A DNA stretch of 64,000 nucleotides, from assembly GCA_019310975.1 (NCBI GenBank), contig JAFDDH010000013.1:1-64000 (forward strand), written 5' to 3'. Below, one piece after another: positions 40,689-51,246 of the stretch. The notes beneath the pieces are model-generated. The model saw nothing but the letters and a program-made list of their open reading frames with translations. It was not told the DNA's origin and ran no database searches. The translations under genes were made by a program, and so were the position numbers. The stretch is from Deltaproteobacteria bacterium (GTDB lineage: Bacteria > Myxococcota_A > UBA9160 > UBA4427). How positions within the stretch are numbered: position 1 is the stretch's first letter; each line of letters opens with the position of its first letter.

Positions 40689-41141
40689 ATGCGCATCGAA
40701 ATCCGCAGCACCGGAGGGTGCGAACACGAACGAAGCGAGTCCGGCATCAGTCTGATCGAGGTGACCATCGCGCTGGCCATCCTCGGATTCGGGATGCTGG
40801 CGATGGCGACGGCCCAGCTCTCAGCGTTGCAGTTCACGGGCGAGTCACGCAACCGCAGCGAGGCCCACTATCTCGCGCAGCAGCAGATGGAGGCATTCCA
40901 GGGAATGTCGCGCACCGGTATCGAGGCCGCTCGGGTCGACGGCAGCTACCCGAACGATCCCAACAACCCGATCGATCCGGACCCGCAGGACTCCCGCGCT
41001 TCGAGCTTCAATCGCAGCTGGCTCATCACTCCGAATACACCGGAGGACGGCGTCTACACCATCAACGTCCAGGTGAACTGGATGGACGGCCTCGGTCGAC
41101 TGCGCACTGTCGAGCTCGAGGGGCTGAAGGCGGAATTCTGA
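40689..41141 (+). CDS. type IV pilus modification protein PilV-like
   Basis: ESGISLIEVTIALAILGFGMLAMATAQLSALQ. Confidence 0.87.
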   Translation: MRIEIRSTGGCEHERSESGISLIEVTIALAILGFGMLAMATAQLSALQFTGESRNRSEAHYLAQQQMEAFQGMSRTGIEAARVDGSYPNDPNNPIDPDPQDSRASSFNRSWLITPNTPEDGVYTINVQVNWMDGLGRLRTVELEGLKAEF

Positions 41142-42040
41142 TGGACACGCGAAGAAATTCAAGCGGATTCACGATCACCGAGCTGATGGTCGCGCTGGCG
41201 GTGATGATCCTGGTGATGTCGCAGGTCATGTACGCGTACACGAACCAGCACACCAAGAGCAAGGAGCACGAACGGCTGGTGGAGAACCAGTCGGAGGTCC
41301 GGCTCGTGACTGACGTCATCCTGAACGATCTACGGATGGCCGGCTTCATGGTGCACGAGACGGCCTCGATCGGCAGCATCGATGGCGGAACCACGGGCTC
41401 GGACACTCTCTGCGTGAGCGATCCGAACGCGATCGACGACGCCGTGGTCGACAATGCCTCCGTGCGCCTGACCGGCGCCAAGCTGACGACGGCCGTGACG
41501 GCCGGAGACACCAGCCTCACGCTACTCGCCTCCTCGATGGACATCGACGAGGACGGCGACGTCGACTTCGTAGACGGAGCCGGCGTGCTGATCTCCGGCG
41601 GCGACGAGGTCCACTGCGGCCGCATCACGGGCGTCGGCAGCAGCTCCATCACGTTCACACCGGCCCTGCCAGGGGGATTCTCGATCACTCCGAGCGAGGG
41701 AATCATCGTGCCCGCACTCACCTACGTGGTGAACGGCACCGAGCTCTCGCGCAACGGCATGGTGCTCTCGGACCAGGTCGAGGACTTGCAGGTCGAGTTC
41801 GGCGTCGATGTCGACTCCAATGGATTGGTCGAGGGTGCAGAGTTTCCGATCGACGACCTGACCGGCCAGGATCTCAACCTCGTCCGCACCGCGCGTATCC
41901 ACGTGACCGGTCGAACATCGCGCGGTGTCGAGGGCTTCGCCGGACAATTTGCTGCCGTGGCGAATAGAAACGCCGGCACTGCGGATGACTTCAAGCGACG
42001 CCGCGTCACCGCCGACGCCACGCTCCGGAATATGAGGTAG
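41141..42040 (+). CDS. PilW-like prepilin
   Basis: SSGFTITELMVALAVMILVMSQVMYAYTNQHTKSKEHERLVENQSEVRLVTDVILNDLRMAGFM. Confidence 0.85.
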   Translation: MDTRRNSSGFTITELMVALAVMILVMSQVMYAYTNQHTKSKEHERLVENQSEVRLVTDVILNDLRMAGFMVHETASIGSIDGGTTGSDTLCVSDPNAIDDAVVDNASVRLTGAKLTTAVTAGDTSLTLLASSMDIDEDGDVDFVDGAGVLISGGDEVHCGRITGVGSSSITFTPALPGGFSITPSEGIIVPALTYVVNGTELSRNGMVLSDQVEDLQVEFGVDVDSNGLVEGAEFPIDDLTGQDLNLVRTARIHVTGRTSRGVEGFAGQFAAVANRNAGTADDFKRRRVTADATLRNMR

Positions 42041-42044
42041 CGAC

Positions 42045-42524
42045 ATGCAGTGCACGAGAATCGATCGCCCCGGGGCCGAGCGCCAGAGCGTCCGCGAACG
42101 CGGCATGGCGCTGATCACCGCCGTGCTCCTGCTGCTCCTGATCAGCGCCACGATCGTGAGCACCATCGAGTTCTCGGGTCAGGAATACCAGGCCGGCGGC
42201 CGGGCGCGCGCCAGCGCGCGCAACCTCTATGCCGCGGATTCCGGCATCCAGTTCGGTCTGAACAGGATCCAGGCGCCGCGCGACCTGAACGCCTTCAGCT
42301 TCACACTCACCGACGGCACGCTCGTCGAGAGCCGGTCTCGAAGCGACTCAACGCCGCAGGACATCTCGGCAGACGGCATCGGCCAGCCCCCCGACGGAAT
42401 GCAGATCAATGTCGGCTCGGGCTACGTGAACGAGCTCTTCGAGCTGACGGTCATCGCCGAGGCCACCAATGGAGCGACGACGGAGCTGGAGACCAAGCTC
42501 GCGCTACTGCAGCCCAACTCGTGA
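42045..42524 (+). CDS. PilX-like pilus assembly protein
   Basis: ERGMALITAVLLLLLISATIVSTIEFSGQEYQAGGRARASARNLYAADSGIQFGLNRI. Confidence 0.8.
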   Translation: MQCTRIDRPGAERQSVRERGMALITAVLLLLLISATIVSTIEFSGQEYQAGGRARASARNLYAADSGIQFGLNRIQAPRDLNAFSFTLTDGTLVESRSRSDSTPQDISADGIGQPPDGMQINVGSGYVNELFELTVIAEATNGATTELETKLALLQPNS

Positions 42525-42528
42525 GGTA

Positions 42529-45500
42529 ATGAACATGATTGAGCTCTCGAAACGACTGATCGCCATCGTACTGCTCTGGGCACTGGTCTTCGCACCCAGC
42601 ATGGTCTGGGCGGGCCAGGCCGATGTCGACCTCTTCACGACCAGCACCAAGGCACCGCCGAATATCCTCATCATGCTGGACAGCTCCGGCTCCATGGGAG
42701 ATCTCCCGTCGACCGGCGGAACCGACTCAAAAATGGTGATTGCCAAGGACGCCGTCACCACGCTGGTCACCACGGTGAATCCCTCGGACGGCAGCGGCGG
42801 CTTCGTCGAGAACGCGCGGTTCGGCCTCTTCCGGTTTCGTGATCACGGCGGCCTCCTGGTCTCGCCCATCAGCAACAACAACACGGCGGCCGTGATCTCA
42901 GGGATCGCGTCGGTCGATTCCACCGACCAGTTCACACCGATCAACGGCGCCGCACTCGACGTCGCCCGATACTTCAACGGCACTCAGACTTGGGGCACCC
43001 TGCAGTCCTGGGGCAAGGACGCCTTGGAGCCCGCCGTCACCTCCCCCTTCGACCTCTCGTGCCGGGATACCTTCATGATCTTCATCTCGGACGGTGAGCG
43101 CTACAACGACGAGATGCTTCACACCGGATTCTTCGCCACGATCGGCGATGCGGACGGCGACGGAGGTGAGGTCGGCGACGAAACGAATGCGGCGCTCGTG
43201 GCGGATGCGAATATGGAGTGGGGCGATGACATCACCCATGTGCTCTTCGACAAGGACTTTGCGCCCACAGTCAACAACAAGCAGAACGTCGTCACCCACA
43301 CCATTGGCTTCGACATCAACCTGCCGACGCTGGCTCGAATGGCCGCGAACGGCAACGGCACCTACTACCAGACGAATAGCGCGGCGACCCTAGGCAACGC
43401 CTTGGCTGTCGCCACCCAGAACTACTTCGACGACACCTCCTCGTACTCGACGGCGGTGGTGCCCACCAGCCGCTCGCAGTTCGGCTCGGCGTTCTACAAC
43501 GCCTACTTCGAGCCCGAAGAGGGCGAGGCCTTCTGGGAGGGTCACCTGGAGGCCTTCACGATCTCACCGACGGGGGAGATCCTGGACAAGGACGGCAACC
43601 CGGCGGTGGATCCGATCACGGACCTGCCCATCGATCCACCCAACCCGCACTGGGATGCTGGAGTCGTAATGCGCACGCAGTCGGGCCGTTCGATCTACAC
43701 CACGAAGAACGACCAGAGGATCAACTTCAATGTCGGCAATATCGGCATTGGCGCGACTCAGTTCGATGGGACCGACCTGGGCCTCCTGGCCAGCGAGATC
43801 GGCTTCTATCCGAACTCAGCCAGCTCCAGCGTCACGACGGTCGCGCTCCTGACCGAAGCGCTGACCCGCTATCTGCACGGCATGGACGGCTTCGACGAGG
43901 ACAACGACACCGATTACACCGAGATGCGCTCCAAGGTATTGGGAGACATCTTCCACTCGTCTCCGAGAATCGTGGGCGCGCCGAGTACGAACCTCTTTAG
44001 CGAGCCGGGCTACTTCGACTACTTCCTCGACTATCTCGATCGGGATCGCGTGATCTACGTGGGGGCCAACGATGGCATGCTCCATGCCATTGATGCGGGC
44101 ACCTACACGGTCGGCGACGATCCAGGCACCACCGAGACCGAGGCTGTCTACTACACGCCGGGCTCGGGCCAGGAGCGATTTGGCTACATCCCCGGGCTCC
44201 TGCTCGACGATGTCAAGCTCGTGCCGCGCAACAGCCCGCGCACCTACTATTTCGTGGACGGCAGCCCTGTGGCGGCCGACGTGTGGATCCCCTCGAGCAC
44301 GACCGACATCACGAAGGAGAAGGACGAGTGGCTGACCCTGCTCGTGACGAGCTTCCGTGAGGGCGGTGAAGGGTATATCGCCCTCGACGTGACGGAGCCC
44401 GGCGCGACGACGGGCGCGCACGGCCCCTATCCCAAATATCTATGGGAGTTCACCGACGCCAAGCTCGGCCAGGCCTGGTCGAATCCGATCATCACCCGTG
44501 TCAAGGTGAACGACGGCAATAGCAACGACAACTGCGGCTTCGACGACGGCGACGGCGACTGCCGCGAACACTGGGTGGCCATCATCGGTGGCGGCTACAA
44601 TGTGTCCGCAGATCCGAACACCACCAGCTTCGAGTCGAACCCCGCGAATCCGGGCTGGAGCGATCGAGGCAAGGCGCTCTTCATGATCGACATTGCCACC
44701 GGTGATGTGCTGGCTCGAGTCGAGTTCGACGCGACGACGAATGCGGACATGATCTACGCGATTCCCAGTGAGCCGGCGGTCCTCGACCTGAACTTCGACA
44801 GCTTCGCGGACGTCGTCTACATCGGAGACACCGGCGGCCAGGTCTGGAAGTGGGACATCTCTGCCGTGGGCGTGGACTCGAACTCGGACAACGAGGTGGA
44901 CAACTGGCCGGCCGGCGTCTGGTTCCGTACACCAGCCGAGACAGTGTCCTCGGGCACACACTTCCGCAGCTTCTTCTACCCGCCGGCGGCCGCCTTCGAT
45001 CGTGGCAACCTGGTGCTGAGCTTCGCCTCGGGCGAGCGCGATCAGCTGCGATACGAGGGTGAGGCACTCTACGACGAGAACAACAGAATGTACGTGATCC
45101 GGGACGACGACCCGACCGGCACGGACGCGCTGACGACGGTCTACACGGACTCGAACCTGACGGATGTCACCAGCAAGCACATGGACGACGATCCGCTCGA
45201 CGAGGGCTTCTACTTCCAGGCAGACGACGGTGAGAAGTTCGTGAGCGATCTGATCGTCTTCGGCGGCAAGGTGATCGGCGTAACCTACCGGCCCGACGCC
45301 GGCTCCGGCGATGTGTGTCTGGATATCACCGGTGAGTCGAACCTCTACGTCTTCGATCTCGGAACCGCAAACGGATTCTTCAGCAACAACGTGCTCTTGA
45401 CCCCGATGGAGGCGCGGAAGTCGAGCGTCGGCGGAGGTCTGGCGAGCACGCCGCGCGTGTCCATCGCACCGGATCCGTCGAATGACAAGATGTACATCAA

Positions 45501-45588
45501 GACGTCCAAGGGGAAGGTGTTGACCATCGATCCGCCTGGCCGGGATGGCTCCGGGGCCGGGATGATCTACTGGAAACAGAACTTCTAG
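42529..45588 (+). CDS. PilY1-like pilus tip-associated adhesin with vWA domain
   Basis: Signal peptide; PPNILIMLDSSGSM (MIDAS); C-terminal beta-propeller RVIYVGANDGMLHAIDAG...AWSNPIITRVKVNDG. Confidence 0.92.
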   Translation: MNMIELSKRLIAIVLLWALVFAPSMVWAGQADVDLFTTSTKAPPNILIMLDSSGSMGDLPSTGGTDSKMVIAKDAVTTLVTTVNPSDGSGGFVENARFGLFRFRDHGGLLVSPISNNNTAAVISGIASVDSTDQFTPINGAALDVARYFNGTQTWGTLQSWGKDALEPAVTSPFDLSCRDTFMIFISDGERYNDEMLHTGFFATIGDADGDGGEVGDETNAALVADANMEWGDDITHVLFDKDFAPTVNNKQNVVTHTIGFDINLPTLARMAANGNGTYYQTNSAATLGNALAVATQNYFDDTSSYSTAVVPTSRSQFGSAFYNAYFEPEEGEAFWEGHLEAFTISPTGEILDKDGNPAVDPITDLPIDPPNPHWDAGVVMRTQSGRSIYTTKNDQRINFNVGNIGIGATQFDGTDLGLLASEIGFYPNSASSSVTTVALLTEALTRYLHGMDGFDEDNDTDYTEMRSKVLGDIFHSSPRIVGAPSTNLFSEPGYFDYFLDYLDRDRVIYVGANDGMLHAIDAGTYTVGDDPGTTETEAVYYTPGSGQERFGYIPGLLLDDVKLVPRNSPRTYYFVDGSPVAADVWIPSSTTDITKEKDEWLTLLVTSFREGGEGYIALDVTEPGATTGAHGPYPKYLWEFTDAKLGQAWSNPIITRVKVNDGNSNDNCGFDDGDGDCREHWVAIIGGGYNVSADPNTTSFESNPANPGWSDRGKALFMIDIATGDVLARVEFDATTNADMIYAIPSEPAVLDLNFDSFADVVYIGDTGGQVWKWDISAVGVDSNSDNEVDNWPAGVWFRTPAETVSSGTHFRSFFYPPAAAFDRGNLVLSFASGERDQLRYEGEALYDENNRMYVIRDDDPTGTDALTTVYTDSNLTDVTSKHMDDDPLDEGFYFQADDGEKFVSDLIVFGGKVIGVTYRPDAGSGDVCLDITGESNLYVFDLGTANGFFSNNVLLTPMEARKSSVGGGLASTPRVSIAPDPSNDKMYIKTSKGKVLTIDPPGRDGSGAGMIYWKQNF

Positions 45589-45613
45589 ATCCGTGAACGG
45601 AGGGGGCGGACGC

Positions 45614-46609
45614 ATGACAGTTCTGAAGACGAGGCGAGCACGGCTTCTCGCAGCCGCATGCACGGCGCTCCTGGGCGTCGCCTGCAGCGGCGGCGACGAG
45701 CCGGAGCTGAGCATTGTGCCGCAGGGCGGCGCCAGGGCGGTGAGCGATGCCGAGGTGCCGGGTCCGGCTCCCGAGATCCTCTCGCTGCATCTCGACCCGG
45801 CCACGCCCGTGCCCGGTGAGCGGATCCGGGCCCAGGCGCGCGCAACCAACGCCGACGGCACGCGACCTTCGCTCAGCTACGAGTGGACGCTGCGCGGCCG
45901 GGTTCTCGGCCAGGACAAGCCCAGCATCCTGCTGCCGGTGATGCGCAAGGGTGAGCGCGTCGAGGTCAAGGTGGTCGCACGAAACGGCGACCACGAGAGC
46001 GCACCGGCTCACGCCGTGGGCGCCGTTCCGAACCGCCCGCCCCGCATCCGGGATCTGCGCTTGCGCAGCCGGAGCGTCGGCGACGAGGGCGAGGAGTGGA
46101 TCGCCGAGCTGCTGGCGGACGATCCCGATGGCGACACCGTGGAGCTCGAGTACACCTGGCTGATCAACGACGAGCCCCACGAGGTGCACGACGCCGTATT
46201 TCCCACCGACGTCCTCAAGCGCGGCGATCGCCTCGTGCTCCGCGTGATCGCCAGCGACGGCGAGGACGAGAGTCCGCCGGCCAAGAGCGGCGTTGTCACG
46301 GTCGCCAACGCGTCGCCGGATATCCTATCCGAGCCGCCCTCGCTGGATGGCTCGGACCTCTATAGCTACCAGCTGAAGGCGAGCGATCCCGACGGCGATC
46401 GGGTTCTGCGCTGGCAGTTGGTGGAGGGGCCGCGCGGCATGAAGCTCGACACACAAAGCGGCCTGATTACGTGGCGCCCCACGGCCAGCCAGGATGGTAC
46501 GCATCGTATCGAGGTGGCGGTGGAAGACGGCCAGGGGGGCCACGCCACCCAGATCTTCGACATCGCGATCGTGGTGGAGTACGGGGTGGGTCCCGCCGCG
46601 ATGCGCTAG
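45614..46609 (+). CDS. lipoprotein with Ig/cadherin-like repeats
   Basis: LLAAACTALLGVACSGGDEPE lipobox; repeated DPDGDTVELEYTW / SDPDGDRVLRWQL beta-sandwich motifs. Confidence 0.75.
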   Translation: MTVLKTRRARLLAAACTALLGVACSGGDEPELSIVPQGGARAVSDAEVPGPAPEILSLHLDPATPVPGERIRAQARATNADGTRPSLSYEWTLRGRVLGQDKPSILLPVMRKGERVEVKVVARNGDHESAPAHAVGAVPNRPPRIRDLRLRSRSVGDEGEEWIAELLADDPDGDTVELEYTWLINDEPHEVHDAVFPTDVLKRGDRLVLRVIASDGEDESPPAKSGVVTVANASPDILSEPPSLDGSDLYSYQLKASDPDGDRVLRWQLVEGPRGMKLDTQSGLITWRPTASQDGTHRIEVAVEDGQGGHATQIFDIAIVVEYGVGPAAMR

Positions 46610-46651
46610 TCGAGCTGATTCTGGCCACACCGCTCCGGATCAGGCCCCGGA

Positions 46652-47620
46652 TCAGAGATCGGCCACCAGCTTGTCGTAGAGCTCCACGTATGCATGCCTG
46701 TCGTCACTGCTCACCGTCGCGATGGCGCTGCGCGGATGCTGGTTCAGCTGTCCGGTGATGTTGTAGGGCACCATCGGACCCCAGTCACACTTGTTGCGCA
46801 GGTCCACGAAGTAGTCCTGCAGCACCTGATAGACGGGGCGAACTCGATAGGCGGGATTGCGAAGGAAGCCGATCAGCAGCTCCATCGGACAGTTGCCGGC
46901 GCCACGCCCCATGCCCGCCATCGTCGCGTCCACCCGATTGGCGCCATGAATGATCGACTCGATGGTATTCGCGAAGGCGAGCTGCTGGTTGTTGTGGGCG
47001 TGGATGCCGACCTCCTTGCCCGTACCCTCGAGCGCCTCGCGATACTTCTTGACCAGCCGCTGGACCTGCTCCTGGTAGAGCGAGCCGAAGCTATCCACCA
47101 CCACAATGGTGCTCACGGGTGTCTCGCGCAGGATCTCCAGGGCCTGATCGATCTCCGCATCCTGCACGATGGAGATCGCCATCAGGTTGCAGGTCACCTC
47201 GTAGCCCTTGTCGGCGGCGTCATTGATCATATCGACGGCGACCGGCAGCTGGTGGACGTAGGTGGCTACGCGGATCACGTCGAGGACGCTCTGGCTCTTG
47301 GGAAGGATGTCCTCGTGGTAGTCGGTCTTCTCGGCATCGGCCATCGCGGCCAGCTTCAGTGAGCCGTCGTTATCGCCCACCAGGCGGCGCATGTCGTCCT
47401 CGTCGCAGAACTTCCAGTCACCGAATTTGCCGGGGGCGAAGAGCTTCTTGCTTCCCTTGTAGCCGAGCTCCATGTAGTCGATGCCGGCCTCGACGCAGGT
47501 CTCGTAGACGGCCTTCACCAGGGCGTCGTCGAAGAGGTGGTCGTTGACCAGTCCACCGTCCCGAATCGTGCAATCCATCACCTTCAGCTCGGGTCGATAC
47601 GTGATCCACGGTGCACTCAT
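46652..47620 (-). CDS. DRE-TIM/HMGL-like aldolase-domain protein
   Basis: KVMDCTIRDGGLVNDHLFDDALVKAVYETCVEAGIDYMELGYKGSKK...VGIHAHNNQQLAFANTIESIIHGANRVDATMAGMGRGAGNCPMELL. Confidence 0.85.
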   Translation of the reverse strand: MSAPWITYRPELKVMDCTIRDGGLVNDHLFDDALVKAVYETCVEAGIDYMELGYKGSKKLFAPGKFGDWKFCDEDDMRRLVGDNDGSLKLAAMADAEKTDYHEDILPKSQSVLDVIRVATYVHQLPVAVDMINDAADKGYEVTCNLMAISIVQDAEIDQALEILRETPVSTIVVVDSFGSLYQEQVQRLVKKYREALEGTGKEVGIHAHNNQQLAFANTIESIIHGANRVDATMAGMGRGAGNCPMELLIGFLRNPAYRVRPVYQVLQDYFVDLRNKCDWGPMVPYNITGQLNQHPRSAIATVSSDDRHAYVELYDKLVADL

Positions 47621-47742
47621 GGTCTGGCTCCTGGCGAAATGCCCTTCGAGATTCAGGGCGCAAGACTCCCAAGCGGGAGGGGGGAGTAGGGCATTCTAAG
47701 CCCATCCCGGATCGAGGTCCAGCGCGGGCACCGCGACCGGGC

Positions 47743-48775
47743 TCAGAACACGTAGCGCCGCATCGAAACGTTGAGCAGCAACCCGAGTGCAATTGAGGCC
47801 GAGAGGAGAGCTGAGCCGCCGTAGGAAAAGAGCGGGAGGGGCACGCCGATGACGGGGGCCAGGCCCAGTACCATCGCGATGTTGATCGCGGCCGGCCAGA
47901 AGAGCGTCCCCACCAGCCCGACGGCCAGCATCGCGCCGAAGCCGTCCTTCGAGTTGCGCGCGATCCAGAGTCCCCAGAGCAGCGTTGCAAAGTAGAAGAT
48001 CAGCACGAGGGTGGTGCCAATCAAGCCCCACTCCTCGGCCAAAACGCTGAACACGAAGTCCGTGTGCTGGGTCGGCAAGAAGCGCAGCTGCGTCTGCGCC
48101 GGACGAGAGCGGGTCCCGCGACGGATCCATGAAGTCGAGAATGCGCTGCTGCTGGTAGACCTTCAAACCGAACTTCCAGAGCAGGGTCAGCGCACCGGCA
48201 GCAAGAAACGCCATCCCCCACCATGCGCGCATCGGGATGTGGCAGAGCGGCAGGTAGGTGAGCGCAACCAGCAGGGTGAGCAGCGCCACGCCCATATCGC
48301 GCTGCAGGAGAATCAGACCGACCGGCAGAGCGGTGATGACGAGAGGTACGAAGAGCTGGCGCAGCTGCGTCACCGTGCTCGGTGGATTGCGGTGGAGCCA
48401 GCGGGCGAGCATGATGACCAGTCCGATCTTGGCCAGCTCCGACGGCTGGAACGAGCCCTGGTAGAGCCAGGCCTGGGCGCCGCGCGTCACGCTGCCCACG
48501 ATGAGAGTCAGCGCCAAGAGCGCGAGCGTACCGGCGAAGAGAACGGGCGCGAAGCGCTCGACGTGTCGGTAGTCGACAAAGGCCGCCACCACCACGAAGC
48601 CCGCGCCGAGCGCCATGGCGGCCATCTGGCGCCGCACGATGTCCGACATTCCACCTTCGACACCGGCCGCCGTGGCCGACACGAGATTGACCAGCCCGAA
48701 AGTCGCGAGCACGGCAACCAGGCCCACGAGCGTCCAGTCGAAGTTCTGCACCGAACGCCGATCCACCGTCAGCAT
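47743..48775 (-). pseudogene. rodA: rod-shape-determining protein RodA, internal out-of-frame deletion
   Basis: N-terminal frame (start 48775) reads ...YQQQRILDFMDPSRDPLSSG then shifts; C-terminal half in a different frame reads QTQLRFLPTQHTDFVFSVLAEEWGLIGTTL...FSYGGSALLSASIALGLLLNVSMRRYVF*. Confidence 0.85.
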
Positions 48776-48777
48776 GG

Positions 48778-50700
48778 CTACTCCCGGCCCTCCACGATCG
48801 TCTCCACGTCGTTGGCCGTCAGCGCCTCGGCCAGCGGCGGATGTTTCTCGAAGTATTTCGCGAGCACCTTCTGTGCGATCGGTGCCGCGATCGTCCCTCC
48901 GCCCTTCTTCGCGTGCTCGACCACTACGGCGACGGCGATCTCGGGCGACTCCACGGGCGCGAAAGCGGCGAAGAGTGCGTGGTCGCGGAAGCGGATGGGG
49001 ATCTCGTCCTCCTCGAGGTCCTTGGTGAACTCGAGTGCCACCACCTGGCTGGTGCCGGTCTTACCGGCCACCACCACACCGGGCACCCGCGCGCGCCCAC
49101 CCGTGCCGTGTAGATCATTCACCACCGCGGCCAGCCCCTGGCGAACACGCGCCAGGACCGCCGGATCGATCTCCGCGATCTTCGGCTCGACGATCTCGGG
49201 CACGATGACGACGTCGCCGTCCCAGGTCTCGAAACGCTTCACCAGCCTTGGCCGGTACACCCGGCCGTCGTTGCCCAGGGCCGCAAACGCGTTGGCGAGC
49301 TGGATTGGTGTCACCAGGTTGAATCCCTGCCCGATCGCGGCCGACACCGTCTCGCCCTTGATCCAGGCCTCGCGCCGCGTGCGCTCCTTCCACTCGCGCG
49401 TGGGGATCAGGCCCGGGCGCTCGGCTGCGAGCCCAACGCCGGTCTTCTTGCCGAGCCCGAAGTGCGCGGCGTACTTCGCCATGGTGTCGATACCGAGCTC
49501 GACCCCAAGGGTATAGAAGTAGACGTCGCAGCTGCCGGAGAGCGCCTGATCGAGGTCCACCTCGCCGTGGCCGCCGCGCTTCCAACAGCGATAGACGCGT
49601 CGGCCCATGCGATACCAGCCGGGGCAGAAGACAGTTTCTTCCGGATCGATCTTGCCCTCCGCAAGGCCAGCCACGGCGACGATCGCCTTGTAGGTGGAGC
49701 CGGGCGGGTACTGGCTGGCGATGGCGCGGTTGCGCAGAGGCTTCCACTGGTCGCCCACCAGCGCCGACCAGGTCTCCAAATCGATTCCGCCAGCGAATGC
49801 GTTGGGGTCGTAGGCGGGCCGCGAAACCATGGCCAGGATCTCGCCATTGCGCGGATCGATGGCCACGAGTGCACCCATCTTGTCGGGCTCCTCGGGATCG
49901 TCACTGCGAAACGCCTCCTCGGCGACCCGCTGAAGATCGAGATCCAGAGTCAGGACGACACGGCCACCCGGCGCGGGTTCGACTTCTCCGATCAGATCCA
50001 GCTCCCGGCCGGCCACATCCACGACGACGCTGCGGCCGCCCGCCCGGCCGCGCAGGTGCGACTCGAGTCGCGCTTCCAGGCCGAACTTGCCGATGATCTC
50101 ACCCGGTCGGTAGTCGGCGAAGGCCTCCTCCTCCAGCTCGTGGGCGTCGATCTCGCCGATCATGCCGAGCAGATGCGCGGCAAGAGAGGCGCCCAGGTAG
50201 TCGCGGCGCGGCGTCATGTCGGTCACCACACCGGCCAGCGCATAGCGGTGGGTTTCAACGCGCGCCCGCTGCTCGTAGCTGAGGTCGCCGTCGATCACCA
50301 CGGGATGGAAGCGGCTGCGCCCGGTCGGCCGGCCGACCTTCTGCTCCAACTCAGCACCGTCCACGGCCAACAGATCTCCGAGCATCGTGTAGGTGAAGCC
50401 GGCTTCGTCGACGTCGTTCGGGATCACGCGCACGCGGAAGGCCGGTCGCGTCGTCGCCAGCACTCTGCCCTCGCGATCCACGATTTCACCGCGTGGCGCT
50501 TCGAGCTTGAGATTGCGCACGGAGTTTCGCTGCGAGCGCACGCGCAGGTCCTCGCCCTCCAGGATCTGCAGCCAGAAGAGGCGCAGGAAGAAGACGAAGA
50601 AGACCACCACGATGCCCAGCGCGATCAGCCAGATCCGCAACTCGCCCGGTGCCTCGTTGGCCGAGCCCAGGCGCTCGTCGCCAAGCCCACGCCCGATCAT
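48778..50700 (-). CDS. mrdA: penicillin-binding protein 2
   Basis: YPPGSTYKAIVAVAGL (SxxK), SGSCDVYFYTLG, AGKTGTSQV; N-terminal TM and PBP dimer domain. Confidence 0.96.
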   Translation of the reverse strand: MIGRGLGDERLGSANEAPGELRIWLIALGIVVVFFVFFLRLFWLQILEGEDLRVRSQRNSVRNLKLEAPRGEIVDREGRVLATTRPAFRVRVIPNDVDEAGFTYTMLGDLLAVDGAELEQKVGRPTGRSRFHPVVIDGDLSYEQRARVETHRYALAGVVTDMTPRRDYLGASLAAHLLGMIGEIDAHELEEEAFADYRPGEIIGKFGLEARLESHLRGRAGGRSVVVDVAGRELDLIGEVEPAPGGRVVLTLDLDLQRVAEEAFRSDDPEEPDKMGALVAIDPRNGEILAMVSRPAYDPNAFAGGIDLETWSALVGDQWKPLRNRAIASQYPPGSTYKAIVAVAGLAEGKIDPEETVFCPGWYRMGRRVYRCWKRGGHGEVDLDQALSGSCDVYFYTLGVELGIDTMAKYAAHFGLGKKTGVGLAAERPGLIPTREWKERTRREAWIKGETVSAAIGQGFNLVTPIQLANAFAALGNDGRVYRPRLVKRFETWDGDVVIVPEIVEPKIAEIDPAVLARVRQGLAAVVNDLHGTGGRARVPGVVVAGKTGTSQVVALEFTKDLEEDEIPIRFRDHALFAAFAPVESPEIAVAVVVEHAKKGGGTIAAPIAQKVLAKYFEKHPPLAEALTANDVETIVEGRE

Positions 50701-51236
50701 GCGATCCTTCCTTGTGGGTCGAAGTGGAGCGTGCGTGAATTCGCATCGTCCTCCCCGGCCCAGATCGACACGCGCGTTATCACGCTGTACACGAAGGGCG
50801 CCACGAGGCCGTTGATCCCACCGTGCAGGAGCAGGTCGGCAACCCCGCCGAGAGTCAATGGGGTCCGGCCCACGAAGAAGGTCGAGACGGCCACCAGGGC
50901 AATCCCGTAGCCCACCGTAACGGCCGCGCTGAAGATTACGAGCGGCAGGGAGCCCTTCAGGTTCAGCTGGCGCCCGGCAAAGAAGGCACTCGCGAAGGCC
51001 ACCACGCGCAGCAGCGCGTGCTGGCCCATCAGTGAGCCCGAGAGCAGGTCCGCCGCAAAGCCGAGCAGGGCGGCCAGGCAGAGCCCGGCAGCGAGCCCCC
51101 GCCAGCGCAGCCCGATGCAGATCACCACCAGCACGCCCAGATCCGGACACCACGGCGGAGAAACGAAGGTGGCCAGGGCACCCTGCAGCACCAGCGCGAG
51201 TATTCCGGTCACCAGAAGGGCGATGCCCGATTTCAT
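50697..51236 (-). CDS. mreD: rod shape-determining protein MreD
   Basis: Five to six TM helices, PDLGVLVVICIGLRWRGLAAGLCLAALLGFAADLLSGSLMGQHAL; position between mreC and mrdA. Confidence 0.88.
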   Translation of the reverse strand: MKSGIALLVTGILALVLQGALATFVSPPWCPDLGVLVVICIGLRWRGLAAGLCLAALLGFAADLLSGSLMGQHALLRVVAFASAFFAGRQLNLKGSLPLVIFSAAVTVGYGIALVAVSTFFVGRTPLTLGGVADLLLHGGINGLVAPFVYSVITRVSIWAGEDDANSRTLHFDPQGRIA

Positions 51237-51246
51237 CGCACCGACC

